Made by a program: the position numbers and the translations under genes. From positions 1 to 45,689 of the forward strand of contig NZ_AUEC01000041.1 in NCBI RefSeq assembly GCF_000425785.1: a DNA stretch of 45,689 nt, in the 5' to 3' direction. The notes under the pieces are model-generated. The model had not been told where the DNA came from. It saw only the letters and a program-made list of their open reading frames with translations, and searched no databases. The stretch comes from Pseudomonas taiwanensis DSM 21245 (lineage in GTDB: Bacteria > Pseudomonadota > Gammaproteobacteria > Pseudomonadales > Pseudomonadaceae). Positions 7,742 through 18,100 of this stretch are shown here, piece after piece. How positions within the stretch are numbered: position 1 is the stretch's first letter; each line of letters begins with the position of its first letter.

Positions 7742-8428
7742 TCATCGCACCTTGAGCTTTGCCAGTACCTTTTCCGCCAGCGCACCCGTGGAGGCGGGGT
7801 TCTGACCTGTAATGAGCCGGCCATCTTCAACCACGAAGGGCTGCCAAGGGTCGTCGTGTTTCAGGTACTGACCGCCCCGCGCTGTCAGTTCGTTCTCGGT
7901 CAGGAAGGGCACCACGGCATCGAGCTCGGCCAGTTTCTCTTCAATATTTGAAAATCCGGTGACTTGCCGATCTTTCAGCAACAGGCTGTTGTCACTGAGT
8001 TTTATGTTCAGCAAGCCCACGACACCGTGGCAGACGGCGGCAACGATGCCTTGGTTTTCGTAGATTCGACGCGCAAGGTCCTGCAGCGCCGGGTTGTCGG
8101 GGAAGTCATACATGACCCCATGTCCCCCCGTGTAATAGATGACCTTGTACTCATCGGCCTTGACCTGCCCGGGCTGCAGCGAAGCGCCTAGCCGGTTCAT
8201 GAACGTCTTGTCGTTGTACCACTGCCAGTCCAGGTCTGGGGCCAGTTGCAGGCTGTGAGGGTCGATCGGCACATAGCCGCCGCTGGGGCTCACGTAGTCC
8301 ACGGCATAGCCGGCCTGTTGCACTTTTTCGACGAAGTGCACTGCCTCCCCCAGCCACAGTCCGGTCGCTCGCTTGAGTGTCGGGTACTTGGCTGTATTGG
8401 TCAGCACAACCAGAATCTTCTTACTCAT
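7742..8428 (-). CDS. DJ-1/PfpI-family protein (HSP31-like, possible glyoxalase III)
   Basis: A 228-residue protein starting MSKKILVVLTNTAKYP; ATG 8428 is chosen because GGAG lies about 8 nt upstream. It shows the class I glutamine-amidotransferase-like fold: E28 in GLWLGE, GGHGVMYD around 101-108, and the nucleophile elbow AAVCHGVVGL with C133-H134. This arrangement is that of HSP31-type proteins, which work as chaperones or glutathione-independent glyoxalases converting methylglyoxal to lactate. The PSGGYVPIDPHS motif near 48-59 also fits the HSP31/HchA group. It diverges from the hybrid kinase gene. The exact activity cannot be decided from the sequence. Confidence 0.8.
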   Translation of the reverse strand: MSKKILVVLTNTAKYPTLKRATGLWLGEAVHFVEKVQQAGYAVDYVSPSGGYVPIDPHSLQLAPDLDWQWYNDKTFMNRLGASLQPGQVKADEYKVIYYTGGHGVMYDFPDNPALQDLARRIYENQGIVAAVCHGVVGLLNIKLSDNSLLLKDRQVTGFSNIEEKLAELDAVVPFLTENELTARGGQYLKHDDPWQPFVVEDGRLITGQNPASTGALAEKVLAKLKVR

Positions 8429-8579
8429 GACCAGGCTCCATTGGCAGCGAAGGAATAAAGCAACAGGCGGCAGGTGAGGCCTAATCAGCATAGCTGGGGT
8501 TTTCGCTCACGCCATTGTGATGGTGGCGTTATGCTATCTTCCTGAGGGCGCGCCATTTCGCAGCGCGTGTGGTGCACGC

Positions 8580-8596
8580 GTAATGGTTAACATTAC
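8580..8596. promoter_or_regulatory. Palindrome GTAATG-N5-CATTAC upstream of the hybrid kinase gene
   Basis: A perfect 6-bp inverted repeat, GTAATG GTTAA CATTAC, with centre GTTAAC, sits in the 245-bp gap between the DJ-1 gene (minus) and the hybrid kinase gene (plus), 78 bp before the kinase start. It looks like an operator for a dimeric regulator. A -10-like TATGCTATCT lies about 50 bp upstream at 8530-8540. Confidence 0.35.
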
Positions 8597-8673
8597 AGAT
8601 GTCTTGCAGAGGCGCTCGTTCGCGCAGATGATGCAGCCAATCCTTTCTTCTACCCCACAGTGGAATCGACATA

Positions 8674-10740
8674 TTGGGCGCAAACCGTACGCCACACCCA
8701 CCCGGTCCGCGGGGCGTTCCCCAGGCGACAGACACCGATGCCGCAGGCACCCTCGCCGAGCGAATCGCGCGCTTCGACTGGGGGCGTACTGCTTTGGGCC
8801 CCTTGCCGCGTTGGCCAGCTCCGCTGCGCATTGCGGTCGACATGGTGCTCAACACCCCATTCCCTAGCGCCTTGGTCTGGGGGCCGGACCTGACGGTCAT
8901 CCACAACGAGGCTTACCAGGCGCTGCATCCCGTGCAACAGGATACCTTGGGCCAAGGGTTCGACAGGCTATGGCATGAGGCCTGGGACGAAGTGGGGCCG
9001 TGGGTATTCAAAGCGCTGCAAGGCCACGCGAGCTGCATCGGGGACAAGCCCATTGTGGTCGGTCGTGGCGCCCAGGGAGAGCAGGGCTCCTTCGCCTTTT
9101 GCTACTCCCCTGTGCGTGATGACCATGGGGAGGTGGCAGGTTTTCTGCACACGGTGATGGAAACCACGGCCGGCGCCGAGTTGCAGCGAGCGTGGCGGGA
9201 CCAGGTGCAGGTGTTGCAGGCGCAAATCCAGAAATACATGGTCGACCGCGAGCACCTCTGGGCGCTGTCGCGCGATGCGATGGTGACTGTCACCTCGGAA
9301 CTTGTGTTGAAGGATGCCAATCCCACCTGGTACCGCATTCTGGGGTGGAGTGAAGACCAGGTACGCGACCGTTCGGTACTTGAGTTGATCCATCCGGCGG
9401 ACCGCGCCGAGGTGCAGGTGGCGGTGGTCGACTTCATCCTTGGCAATGCCGACGATACGTTCGAAACCCGTTTGCGTCATCAGGACGGGCACTACCGATG
9501 GTTCCGCTGGACCGCCAAGTTCGACGGCTCGCTGTTGACCGCGGTCGGCCGCGACATCACCGATGATCGTGACGAGGCCATGCGCCAATCCCAGGCGTTG
9601 CTACGCAACAGTCAGCGACTCGAAGTCGTTGGCCAGCTGGCAGGCGGTATGGCACATGAGATGAACAATTTGCTGTCCGGCATCGGCGGTAGCCTTGAGT
9701 TGTTGCAGCGACGCTTGGACCAAGGGCGTCTGGAGCGTTTGGGGGACTACGTCGACATGGCGCGCGATTCAGTGCAGCGCGCCATGAACCTGACCCATCG
9801 GTTGCTGGCTTTTTCCCGCAATCAACCGCTCAAGCCCCGTCCGTTGAACCTCAACCGGCAGTTGTCGGCACTTCAGCCCGTGTTACTTCAGACCCTGGGT
9901 GCCGAGATGCGCCTGCAATGGCAACTGGATATCGAACCCTGGACCGTTTGCCTTGACAGTACGCAGTTCGAGACGGCCTTGATCAACCTGTGCAGCAATG
10001 CTCGCGAAGCCTGCCTGGAGCGTGGCTGCGTGACCATTCGCTGCGCCAACGAGCGCCTTGCCACCGCGTTTCCCGATGAGACGGGTTTGCCGCCAGGGGA
10101 TTATGTAGCGGTGCACGTGGAGGACGATGGCCATGGTATGTCCGAGGTGGAGATGGCCCGTGCCTTCGAACCGTTTTTCAGCAGCAAGTCCATAGGTAGC
10201 GGTGCTGGGCTGGGGCTGCCGATGGTCTACGGTTTCGTTCGCCAGTCCGGCGGATACGTATGGATCACTTCAGCACCGGACAAGGGTGCCAGGGTCTCGA
10301 TGCTGTTCCCGCGCTGCCACCAACCACTGCCCGTTGACCCCCCCCCACCGACGCCGGTGGTTGAATGGGCCCGCGGACAACGCCTGCTGCTGGTGGACGA
10401 TGAGCTGAACCTGCGCGCGCTGATGCGCGAGTATCTGCACGAGTGTGGCTTCGACGTTCACCAGGCCAGCGATGCTGGCGAGGCCCTGCAGCGTTTCCGC
10501 CAAGCTGGCCCCTTCGACCTGGTCATCACCGATATCGGCTTGCCGGGTGGATTCAGCGGTCGGCAGCTGGCACGGGCGATGCGCCAACTGGTGCCCGAAC
10601 AGCGGGTCCTTTTCATCACGGGTTTTGTCGAGCCTGCATTGCAAACCCAGTTGTTCGAAGAACCGGGCACCGCGCTGCTGCTCAAGCCTTTTGAGTTCCA
10701 GAGTCTCGCCAGCCAGGCCTTACGGTTGCTGGCCGAGTGA
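8674..10740 (+). CDS. Soluble PAS hybrid histidine kinase with receiver domain
   Basis: A 688-residue protein without membrane segments, so a cytosolic sensor. Residues about 25-165 are a PAS-like sensor (FDWGRTALGPLPRWP, then LVWGPDLTVIHNEAY), 190-300 a second PAS with PAC-type end (HYRWFRWTAKF...VGRDITDDRD), 310-380 the dimerisation domain with H328 in GGMAHEMNN, 400-545 the ATPase (N box NLCSNAREA, DDGHGM, FEPFFSS, GAGLGLPMVYG), and 570-685 a receiver with phospho-acceptor D620 (VITDIGLPG) and K in LLLKPFE. The start is read as TTG 8674 with GTGGA about 10 nt before it; no in-frame ATG exists before codon 57. Its 3' end lies 6 bp from the convergent kinase gene, a likely functional partner. 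Confidence 0.85.
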   Translation: MGANRTPHPPGPRGVPQATDTDAAGTLAERIARFDWGRTALGPLPRWPAPLRIAVDMVLNTPFPSALVWGPDLTVIHNEAYQALHPVQQDTLGQGFDRLWHEAWDEVGPWVFKALQGHASCIGDKPIVVGRGAQGEQGSFAFCYSPVRDDHGEVAGFLHTVMETTAGAELQRAWRDQVQVLQAQIQKYMVDREHLWALSRDAMVTVTSELVLKDANPTWYRILGWSEDQVRDRSVLELIHPADRAEVQVAVVDFILGNADDTFETRLRHQDGHYRWFRWTAKFDGSLLTAVGRDITDDRDEAMRQSQALLRNSQRLEVVGQLAGGMAHEMNNLLSGIGGSLELLQRRLDQGRLERLGDYVDMARDSVQRAMNLTHRLLAFSRNQPLKPRPLNLNRQLSALQPVLLQTLGAEMRLQWQLDIEPWTVCLDSTQFETALINLCSNAREACLERGCVTIRCANERLATAFPDETGLPPGDYVAVHVEDDGHGMSEVEMARAFEPFFSSKSIGSGAGLGLPMVYGFVRQSGGYVWITSAPDKGARVSMLFPRCHQPLPVDPPPPTPVVEWARGQRLLLVDDELNLRALMREYLHECGFDVHQASDAGEALQRFRQAGPFDLVITDIGLPGGFSGRQLARAMRQLVPEQRVLFITGFVEPALQTQLFEEPGTALLLKPFEFQSLASQALRLLAE

Positions 10741-10746
10741 GTCATC

Positions 10747-12342
10747 TCAAGGTTTGCCCAGCATCCTGGCAACCTGTCGCTGCAGCTCCTTGAGCTCGAA
10801 CGGCTTGCTGATCAACTGCATGCCAGGCGCCAGGAAGCCTTCGCGGGCCATGGCCGTCTCGGCATAGCCAGTGATGAACAGCACCGCCAGCCCCGGCCGG
10901 AGGGTGCGAGCAATCTCGGCCAATTGTCGGCCATTCATGCCAGGCAGACCGACGTCGCTGATCAGCAAATCCACGTTTTGCGCAGAGCGCAACAACTTCA
11001 ACGCGTCGTTGGCATTGCTGGCGCTCTGGCAGTTGGCCCCGTCCTCCTGTAGTGCCTGGCACAACAAGCAGCGCACATGTGGGTCGTCCTCGACCACCAG
11101 CACGTCACGGCTCTCCATGGGCGAGGTCGGTGGGTCCACGGCCTGCACTGTCTGCGCCGGCCCAGCATGGCGTGGCAGGTAAAGGTCCACCCGCGTACCC
11201 TGGCCGATCTGGCTGTACAGGGCGACATGGCCACGGGACTGTTTGCTGAAACCGTACACCATCGAAAGGCCAAGGCCGATACCCTGGCCCACGGGCTTGG
11301 TGCTGAAGAACGGTTCGAAAGCGTGTTCGAGGGTACTTTGCGACATACCTTGGCCATCATCGATGATGCTCAGCCGCAGATAGTCGCCGGTACTCAGGCT
11401 GTCACCCCTTCCGGGATCGGCTTCTACCCGCTGGTTGCTTGCCTCTATCCTCAACGCGCCGCCGCTGGGCATGGCCTCACAGGCGTTGAGCAGCAAATTG
11501 TCGAGGGCCTGCTGCAGTTGCACACCGTCCGCCTCGACGGCCCATAGTGTATCCGGCAGCTGCAGCTCAAGCGTGACCGAGTCGCTGTAGTTGTCCTGCA
11601 ACCGCTGAGCCTCCAGTAAGGCGCGCAGTTCGATGCGCTGGCTGTGCAGCGACTGTCTGGAAGAAAATGCCAGTAGACGGTGGGTCAGCAGGGATGCCCG
11701 GCTGACGGCCTCCCGGCCCATCCGCAGCACGCTTTCGAGGCCCTCGCTGCGGCCTTGCTTCAAGCGGCGGTCGATCAGTTCGAAACTGCCTCCGATGCTG
11801 GTCAGCAGGTTGTTGAAGTCATGCGCCACGCCACCAGCCAACTGGCCGATGGCTTCCATCTTGCGTGCTTGATGCACAGCCAACGCCGGCGTCTGGCTGC
11901 GCGAATCGAGTTGTTGTTGCAGCGCTTGGAGCTGGTCGCGTGCCAAGTACTGGCGGCGACGATTACGCAGCGCATTCCTGGCCAACAGCAGAAGTTGTTC
12001 ATCGGCGAAGGGTGAGCCCAAAAGGGACAAGTTTCCCAAGGGGTGCCCAAGGGGGGCGGTGAGGGGGGAGCGGGGGGCGGTGAGCAGGACGATGGGCAGG
12101 TCCGACCAGCAGGGCTGATCCTTGATGAACTCCCGCAACAACGTATCTTTGCAACTTCTGAGTGTCTTTTCGGCGATGATCGCCAAGCCTGCGCCCTCGA
12201 CCAGGCAGCTATGCAGATGGTCGATATCGCGCGCGCACAGGCAGTCTATACCGGCTGTCGCCAGTAGCTTCGAGGTGCTCGCGCCGAGCTGGGCGGGGGC
12301 CAGGATCAGGGCGCGCTCATCCAGCGACAATGAACTGGCCAA
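10747..12342 (-). CDS. Hybrid histidine kinase with degenerate N-terminal receiver-like domain
   Basis: A 531-residue soluble protein. The start is placed at TTG 12342 (LASSLSLDERALILAP) because GGGAGAG lies 5 nt upstream; a GTG at 12414 would add 24 residues without an SD. Residues 8-125 look like a receiver-like or signal-input domain without a clear phospho-Asp, 130-155 a coiled coil, 160-225 the dimerisation domain with H174 (GGVAHDFNN), 245-390 the ATPase (DNLLLNACEA, DDGQGM, FEPFFSTK, GIGLGLSMVYG), and 410-528 a receiver with D463 (LLISDVGLPG). It is similar in domain order to the kinase at 8674-10740, and the two genes converge with 6 bp between stops. No DNA-binding output regulator is next to them. 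Confidence 0.83.
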   Translation of the reverse strand: MASSLSLDERALILAPAQLGASTSKLLATAGIDCLCARDIDHLHSCLVEGAGLAIIAEKTLRSCKDTLLREFIKDQPCWSDLPIVLLTAPRSPLTAPLGHPLGNLSLLGSPFADEQLLLLARNALRNRRRQYLARDQLQALQQQLDSRSQTPALAVHQARKMEAIGQLAGGVAHDFNNLLTSIGGSFELIDRRLKQGRSEGLESVLRMGREAVSRASLLTHRLLAFSSRQSLHSQRIELRALLEAQRLQDNYSDSVTLELQLPDTLWAVEADGVQLQQALDNLLLNACEAMPSGGALRIEASNQRVEADPGRGDSLSTGDYLRLSIIDDGQGMSQSTLEHAFEPFFSTKPVGQGIGLGLSMVYGFSKQSRGHVALYSQIGQGTRVDLYLPRHAGPAQTVQAVDPPTSPMESRDVLVVEDDPHVRCLLCQALQEDGANCQSASNANDALKLLRSAQNVDLLISDVGLPGMNGRQLAEIARTLRPGLAVLFITGYAETAMAREGFLAPGMQLISKPFELKELQRQVARMLGKP

Positions 12343-12453
12343 AACGACTCTCCCGTGTCGATGGGCAGCGCCTGGGGGCGCTTTCGCCTTGAGGTCCGAT
12401 AACCTCTGGACCACGGCGCATCGTCAAGGGTTCAACGACAATCTCCGAGCTTG

Positions 12454-13521
12454 CTACAAACCTTGTTGAAGCACCGGATCATCAGGGTTCTGTCGTTCCA
12501 GTTCAGCCAACAGCACCTGCACGTTCTGCAGTTGGCCGGTCTCTTTCCAGTACTTGATCAATAACAGCCTGGCGCGCCGGTTTGCCGGTTGACGGTTGAG
12601 CAGGGTTTCCAGTTGCTTCTGCGCGGCATCGCCCTGTTCCAGGTCGTGCAGGGTCACCGCCAGGGCATAACGATAATCAGCGTTGTCGGGTTCCAGTTCC
12701 ACCGCGCGGGCCAGGGCCAGCAATGCGTATTCGCGTTGTTCATGACGGTTCAGCCATCGCCCGAGCTCGTACTGCAGAAACGCCGAGTCTGGGCGCAAGG
12801 CCAGCGCCTTGCCCAGCACCTGACGTGATTCATCATGCTGTCCCTGGCGCTCGAGCAAGCGCACCTGAGTGGCCAGGGCATCGAGGCCGTCCGGCGCCAC
12901 GGCCAAGCTACGTTGCAGGGCCATGGCAGCCTGGTCATAGTCGTTTTCATGCAGATACAGGCGAGCCAGGTGCACCTGCGCGGCGGCATCCTCGGGCTGC
13001 TTTTCCAGCGCCTGCTGGTACTGCTCCAGCGCCGCTTGCAGGGGGCCGAAATACAGGCCGATGGCGTCCGGGTCCAGACCCAGCAGGGCGTCCACCGCCG
13101 CGAAGCGCACACTCTGGTCGTCGTCGTCCAGCAGCGGCCCCAGCACCAGGCTGCGCTGCGCGGCAGGCAGCAACCGACGAATGCCGGCGATGGCAGCCCG
13201 GCGTACCAGCGGCTCGTCATGCTCCAAATCTTGCTGCGCAAGCTTCAGTGCTTGTGGCGACGGGTAGTTGGGCAACTCGGCGTAGAGTGCGGCGCGGCGA
13301 ATCGGCGCGAGGTCGTTGCGTTGCAATTGCTGGTACAGCACCCGCGCGGCGCCTGGCAGGCCTTCATGGGCCTGGCGCAATGCCTTGGCATAACTGTGCG
13401 CAGGCAAGGTCGGCGGCGTGGGTTGGTCATCGCGGCGCAGGAAGACCAACGCAGTCGTCGCCAGGACCAGCGCCAGCAAGGCGATCAGGTAGTGGTGGCG
13501 TTTGAGCATCGGGCGATCCAT
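12454..13521 (-). CDS. Membrane-anchored HEAT/TPR-repeat protein
   Basis: A 355-residue protein from ATG 13521 (MDRPMLKRHHYLIALL); an ATG at 13509 is equally possible and neither has a strong SD. One N-terminal membrane segment (YLIALLALVLATTALVFL) is followed by a soluble part likely in the periplasm. Residues about 75-150 are HEAT-like (APIRRAALYAELP, PLVRRAAIAGIRRLLP, SVRFAAVDALLGL) and about 165-350 TPR units (AAAQVHLARLYLHENDYDQA, AFLQYELGRWLNR). From memory the same HEAT-TPR combination occurs at the C-terminus of multihaem c-type cytochromes, but no CXXCH is present here. It lies downstream of the mexEF-oprN terminator and 111 bp upstream of the hybrid kinase gene on the same strand. 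Confidence 0.7.
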   Translation of the reverse strand: MDRPMLKRHHYLIALLALVLATTALVFLRRDDQPTPPTLPAHSYAKALRQAHEGLPGAARVLYQQLQRNDLAPIRRAALYAELPNYPSPQALKLAQQDLEHDEPLVRRAAIAGIRRLLPAAQRSLVLGPLLDDDDQSVRFAAVDALLGLDPDAIGLYFGPLQAALEQYQQALEKQPEDAAAQVHLARLYLHENDYDQAAMALQRSLAVAPDGLDALATQVRLLERQGQHDESRQVLGKALALRPDSAFLQYELGRWLNRHEQREYALLALARAVELEPDNADYRYALAVTLHDLEQGDAAQKQLETLLNRQPANRRARLLLIKYWKETGQLQNVQVLLAELERQNPDDPVLQQGL

Positions 13522-13626
13522 GGCGGTGGGAAGGCAGAGCTTGGGGCAGAATGCCCCTGTCTGCAAGGTGCATTGGCTCAACCCTTGTCTGCGGTCGGCT
13601 CGGTGCCGCGTAGGCGAAGGATGAAC

Positions 13627-13659
13627 AAAAAAGCCCCGCAGGCGCGAGGCCAGCGGGGC
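13627..13659 (-). terminator. Rho-independent terminator of mexEF-oprN
   Basis: On the minus strand GCCCCGC and GCGGGGC (7 bp, 13-nt interior) are followed by TTTTTT at 13632-13627. It lies about 40 bp after the oprN stop and separates the efflux operon from the HEAT/TPR gene. This is the best intrinsic terminator in the window. Confidence 0.85.
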
Positions 13660-13698
13660 AAACGGTTGGCGGAGGATCCAACCAAAGGAGTCGTTGAA

Positions 13699-15114
13699 TC
13701 AGTGGGCGCTGGCCACTGTCTCGGGTTGCCAGCCGCCACCGAGGGCTTTGTAGATCGAGACGATGCCGCGATACAGCTCGACTTCACCCTGGGCTTGGGC
13801 GTCTTCGGCGCTCAGGCGTTCGCGTTCGGCGTCCAGTAGCACCAGGTAGTCCACCGTGCCCTCGCGGTAGCGCACCGAAGCGAGTTCGGCGGCCTTGCGG
13901 CTGGCGTCGCTTTGGCGCATGAGCGACAGCAAGCGTTGTTGCCGCTTGCCGTAGTCGCTGAAGGCGTTGGCCGATTCTTCCAGGGCCAGCAATACCTGCT
14001 GCTCGTAGTTGGCCAGGGCGCCTTCGGCATCGGCTTTGGCTCCACGCAAGCGTGCCCGCACGCTGCCCAGATCGAAGGCGGCCCAGGTGATGCTGGGGCC
14101 AAGCGCCCAGGCATTGGCCGCGGACGAGCCGATCTGCGAACCGCGCGCGGCGGTGAAACCCAGGAAGCCGCTGAGGCTTACCCGTGGGAACAGGTCGGCG
14201 GTAGCCACCCCAACGTTTGCCGTGGCAGCGGCCAGTTGGCGTTCGGCGCTGCGGATGTCCGGGCGGCGGCGCAGCAGCTCGCCCGGGTCACCCACCGGCA
14301 GGGCCTTGGCGATGGCCGGCAGCGCCTTGGGCGAGAGGTCGACACTCAGTGCATCCGGACGCTGGCCAAGCAGGGTGGCGATGCGGTTGCGCGCCCGGAC
14401 CTGTTCGGCCTGCAGTTGCGGTACGGTCGCCTCGACCCCGGCCAGCCGCGCGTCGGCGCGCACTACGTCCAGTTCGTTGCCGACCCCGGCGTCACGCAGG
14501 GTTTCGGTGATGGCACGCGACTCCTCCTGGGTCTTGAGGTTGGCCAGGGCAATTTTCTCGCGCAACTGAGCACCGCGCAGTTGACCGTAGGCGTCGACCA
14601 GTTCAGCGATCAGGCTGACCTGCAGCTGTTGCAGGTCGGCCTGGGCGACTGCCTCCTGGGCTTCGCTGGCCTCGATCTGGCGTTGGATGCGGCCGAAAAG
14701 GTCGAGCTCCCAAGCCATGTCCAGGCCCAAATCATAGCGCTCGCTGTTGACTCGCTGTTCGGTCTGGCCGGGAATCTGGCCCTTGCCGATTTCGCTGCTG
14801 GCGCGACTGGTCACCACCGGCAGTTGATCGTTCGAGGCATCCTCACGGATCGCCCGCGCCGACTTGAGGCGGGCGAAGGCCACGCGCAAGTCGCGGTTGC
14901 CTTCCAACGAGGCCTGCACCAGCTGGTTGAGCACCGGGTCGTCGAACTGCTTCCACCACACGCTTTCGAAGTGGCTGCGATCGAACGCCTGGGCTTGGGC
15001 CTGGGTGTCCAGATGCGCAGGTTCGGTGTCCGGTGTCTTGTAGTCCGGGCCCACCGCGCAGGCCGCCAGGGCCAGTGCCAGCAGGCTAGGCGTCAGGGGT
15101 TTGAGCAGGTTCAT
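13699..15114 (-). CDS. oprN: Outer-membrane efflux lipoprotein of the OprN/OprM family
   Basis: A 471-residue TolC-like channel of the NodT/OprM type. The signal peptide ends in the lipobox LALAAC with C19 as the predicted acylated cysteine, followed by AVGPDYKTPD, the typical start of these proteins. Two outer membrane efflux (OEP) repeats are visible, including ELRGAQL-like helices, LLRRRPDIRSAERQLAAATANVG and the C-terminal half LLSLMRQSD...YREGTVDYLVLLDAER. It forms the outer-membrane exit duct for the MexE-MexF pump. Its ATG overlaps the mexF stop by 4 bp (ATGA), so the two are translationally coupled; GGAGAG upstream within mexF serves as SD. The symbol rests on the operon context. Confidence 0.9.
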   Translation of the reverse strand: MNLLKPLTPSLLALALAACAVGPDYKTPDTEPAHLDTQAQAQAFDRSHFESVWWKQFDDPVLNQLVQASLEGNRDLRVAFARLKSARAIREDASNDQLPVVTSRASSEIGKGQIPGQTEQRVNSERYDLGLDMAWELDLFGRIQRQIEASEAQEAVAQADLQQLQVSLIAELVDAYGQLRGAQLREKIALANLKTQEESRAITETLRDAGVGNELDVVRADARLAGVEATVPQLQAEQVRARNRIATLLGQRPDALSVDLSPKALPAIAKALPVGDPGELLRRRPDIRSAERQLAAATANVGVATADLFPRVSLSGFLGFTAARGSQIGSSAANAWALGPSITWAAFDLGSVRARLRGAKADAEGALANYEQQVLLALEESANAFSDYGKRQQRLLSLMRQSDASRKAAELASVRYREGTVDYLVLLDAERERLSAEDAQAQGEVELYRGIVSIYKALGGGWQPETVASAH

Positions 15115-18100
15115 GCGTGGCTCTCCAGCGATGGCACGTGCGAAGCCTTGCGGGCCTGGCGACGCTCGACGAAACGGCGGATCAGGAAGAAGAACACTGG
15201 CGTCAGGAACAGCCCGAACACGGTCACCCCGATCATTCCCGAGAACACCGCGACACCCATGGCATGGCGCATTTCCGATCCGGCGCCGGAGGAGAACACC
15301 AGGGGTACCACACCCATGATGAAGGCGATCGAGGTCATCAGGATCGGGCGCAGGCGCAGACGGCAGGCTTCCAGTACAGCCGCCAATGGGTCCAGGCCCT
15401 TGGCCTGTTCATCCTTGGCGAACTCGACGATCAGAATCGCGTTCTTGCATGCCAGTCCGACCAGTACGATCAAGCCGATCTGGGTGAAGATGTTGTTGTC
15501 GCCACCCGATACGATCACCCCGGTAATGGCCGACAGCAGGGTCATCGGCACGATCAGGATCACCGCCAGCGGCAGGCTCCAGCTTTCATACTGGGCGGCC
15601 AGCACCAGGAACGCCAGCAGCACGCACAGCGGGAACACCAGCAGTGCGGTATTGCCCGAGAGGATCTGCTGGTAGGTCAGGTCGGTCCATTCGAAGGTCA
15701 TGCCATTGGGCAGTTCCTCTTTGAGCAGCTTCTCGATGGCGGCCTCGGCTTGGCCGGAGCTGTAGCCAGGTGCGGCCGCGCCGTTGATTTCCGCGGTGAT
15801 GAAACCGTTGTAGTGCATCACCCGATCAGGTCCGGAGGTGTCGCTGACCTTGAGGAAGGTCGCCAGCGGGATCATCTCGCCGAGGTTGTTGCGTACCTTC
15901 AACTGGCCGATCTGCTCGGCATCGAGGCGGAACTGCTGTTCGGCCTGGACGTTGACCTGGTAGGTGCGACCGAAGCGGTTGAAGTCGTTGGTGTACAGCG
16001 AGCCGAGGTAGACCTGCAGGGTGTCGAAGATGTCGGTGATCGCCACGCCATGGGTCTTGGCCTTCTCACGGTCGATGGCGGCATCGACTTGTGGCACATT
16101 GACCTGGTAACTGGTGAACAGGCCAGCCAGCTCCGGCACGTTGTGGCTCTTGGCGATGATGTTCTGGGTTTCCTTGTACAGCGCTTCGTAGCCCAGGTTG
16201 CCCCGGTCTTCGATCTGCAGGCGGAAGCCGCCGATGGTGCCCAGGCCTTGTACCGGTGGCGGTGGGAAGATCGCGATGTAGGCGTCTTGGATGTCAGCGA
16301 ACTGGGCATTCAACGCAGCGGCGATGGCTGCAGCCGACTGGCTCGGGTCCTTGCGCTCATCGAACGGCTTGAGCGGGGTGAACACGATGCCGCTATTGGG
16401 GCTGTTGGTGAAGCCGTTGATCGACAGCCCCGGGAAGGCTACCGAGTCGGCGACGCCGGGTTGCTTGAGGGCGATTTCGCTCATGCGCTTGATGACCGCC
16501 TCTGTACGGTCGAGGCTCGCCGCGTCTGGCAACTGGGCAAAGGCCACCAGGTACTGCTTGTCCTGGGCCGGTACGAAACCGGTCGGGGTGGACGAAAAGC
16601 CCAGGTAGGTGAGGCCCATCAGGCCAGCGTAGACGAACAGGGCGATGCCGCTGGAGCGGATGACCCGGCGCACGCCGCCGACGTAGCGATTGGAGGCACG
16701 GTCGAAGAAACGGTTGAACGGCGCGAACAGCCAGCTACCCAGCAGCTTGTCGAGGAACCGCGAGAAGCGGTCCTTGGGCGCGTGATGCTCCTTCAACAGC
16801 ACGGCAGCCAGCGCCGGCGACAGGGTCAGCGAGTTGAATGCCGAAATCACGGTCGAAATGGCGATGGTCAGGGCGAACTGCTTATAGAACTGCCCGGTCA
16901 GGCCAGAAATGAACGCAGCAGGCACGAACACCGCGCACAGCACCAGGGCAGTGGCAATGATCGGACCGGTCACTTCGCCCATGGCCTTTTGCGTGGCCTC
17001 AAGCGGTTTCAGGCCAAGCCCGATGTTACGTTCGACGTTCTCCACCACGACGATGGCGTCGTCCACCACGATACCGATGGCCAATACCAACCCGAACAAC
17101 GACAGGGCATTGAGCGAGAAACCGAACAGGTGCATCACCGCGAAGGTGCCGATCAGCGACACCGGGACGGCCAGCAGCGGGATGATCGAGGCGCGCCAGG
17201 TCTGCAGGAACAGGATCACCACCAGCACTACCAGCACCAGCGCTTCGAACAAGGTGTGCACTACCGCTTCGATGGAGCCACGAACGAAGATGGTCGGGTC
17301 ATAGACGATGCTGTAGTCCATCCCTTCCGGGAAGTCCTTCTTCAGCTCGGCCATTTTCGCCCGCACTTCGTCGGAGATTTCGATGGCGTTCGAGCCAGGC
17401 CGCTGGAAGATCGGGATGGCCACCGCCGGCTGGTTGTTCAGCAGCGAGCGCAGTGCGTACTGGCTGGAGCCCAGCTCGACGCGGGCGATGTCCTTCAGGC
17501 GAGTGATTTCGCCATCGGCACCGGCACGGATGATGATGTTCTCGAACTCTTCCTCGTTGACCAGGCGACCTTGGGTGTTGATCGACAGCTGGAAGCTGGT
17601 GCTGCCAGGGGCGGGCGGGGCGCCCAGCTGGCCGGCGGCCACCTGGCGGTTCTGCTCGCGAATGGCGGCCACCACATCGCTGGCGGTCAGGTTACGCGAA
17701 GCGGTCTTGTTCGGGTCGAGCCATACCCGCAGCGAGTAGTCGCCCATGCCGAACAGTTGCACGTCGCCGACGCCGCCCAGGCGCGCCAGTTCGTCCTTGA
17801 TGTTGAGGATGGCGTAGTTGGACAGGTAGAGCATGTCGTAGCGGTTGTCCGGCGAGGTCAAGTGCACGACCATGGTCAGGTCGGGCGATGCCTTGTCGAC
17901 GGTGATACCAATGCGGGTCACTTCCTCAGGCAGCTTGGGCTGGGTACGCGTGACGCGGTTCTGTACCTGCACCTGCGCGTTGTCCAGGTCGGTGCCCAGG
18001 GCAAAGGTGATGGTCAGGGTCAGCTTGCCATCGGCGGTGGACTGCGAGGACATGTACAGCATGTTCTCGACACCAGTGATGGCCTGCTCCAACGGCGCGG

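Noticed and set aside
13912..15675. A 587-codon plus-strand frame antisense to oprN and the end of mexF
   Set aside because: Shadow of the efflux genes; composition is non-protein-like and no start signal is visible.
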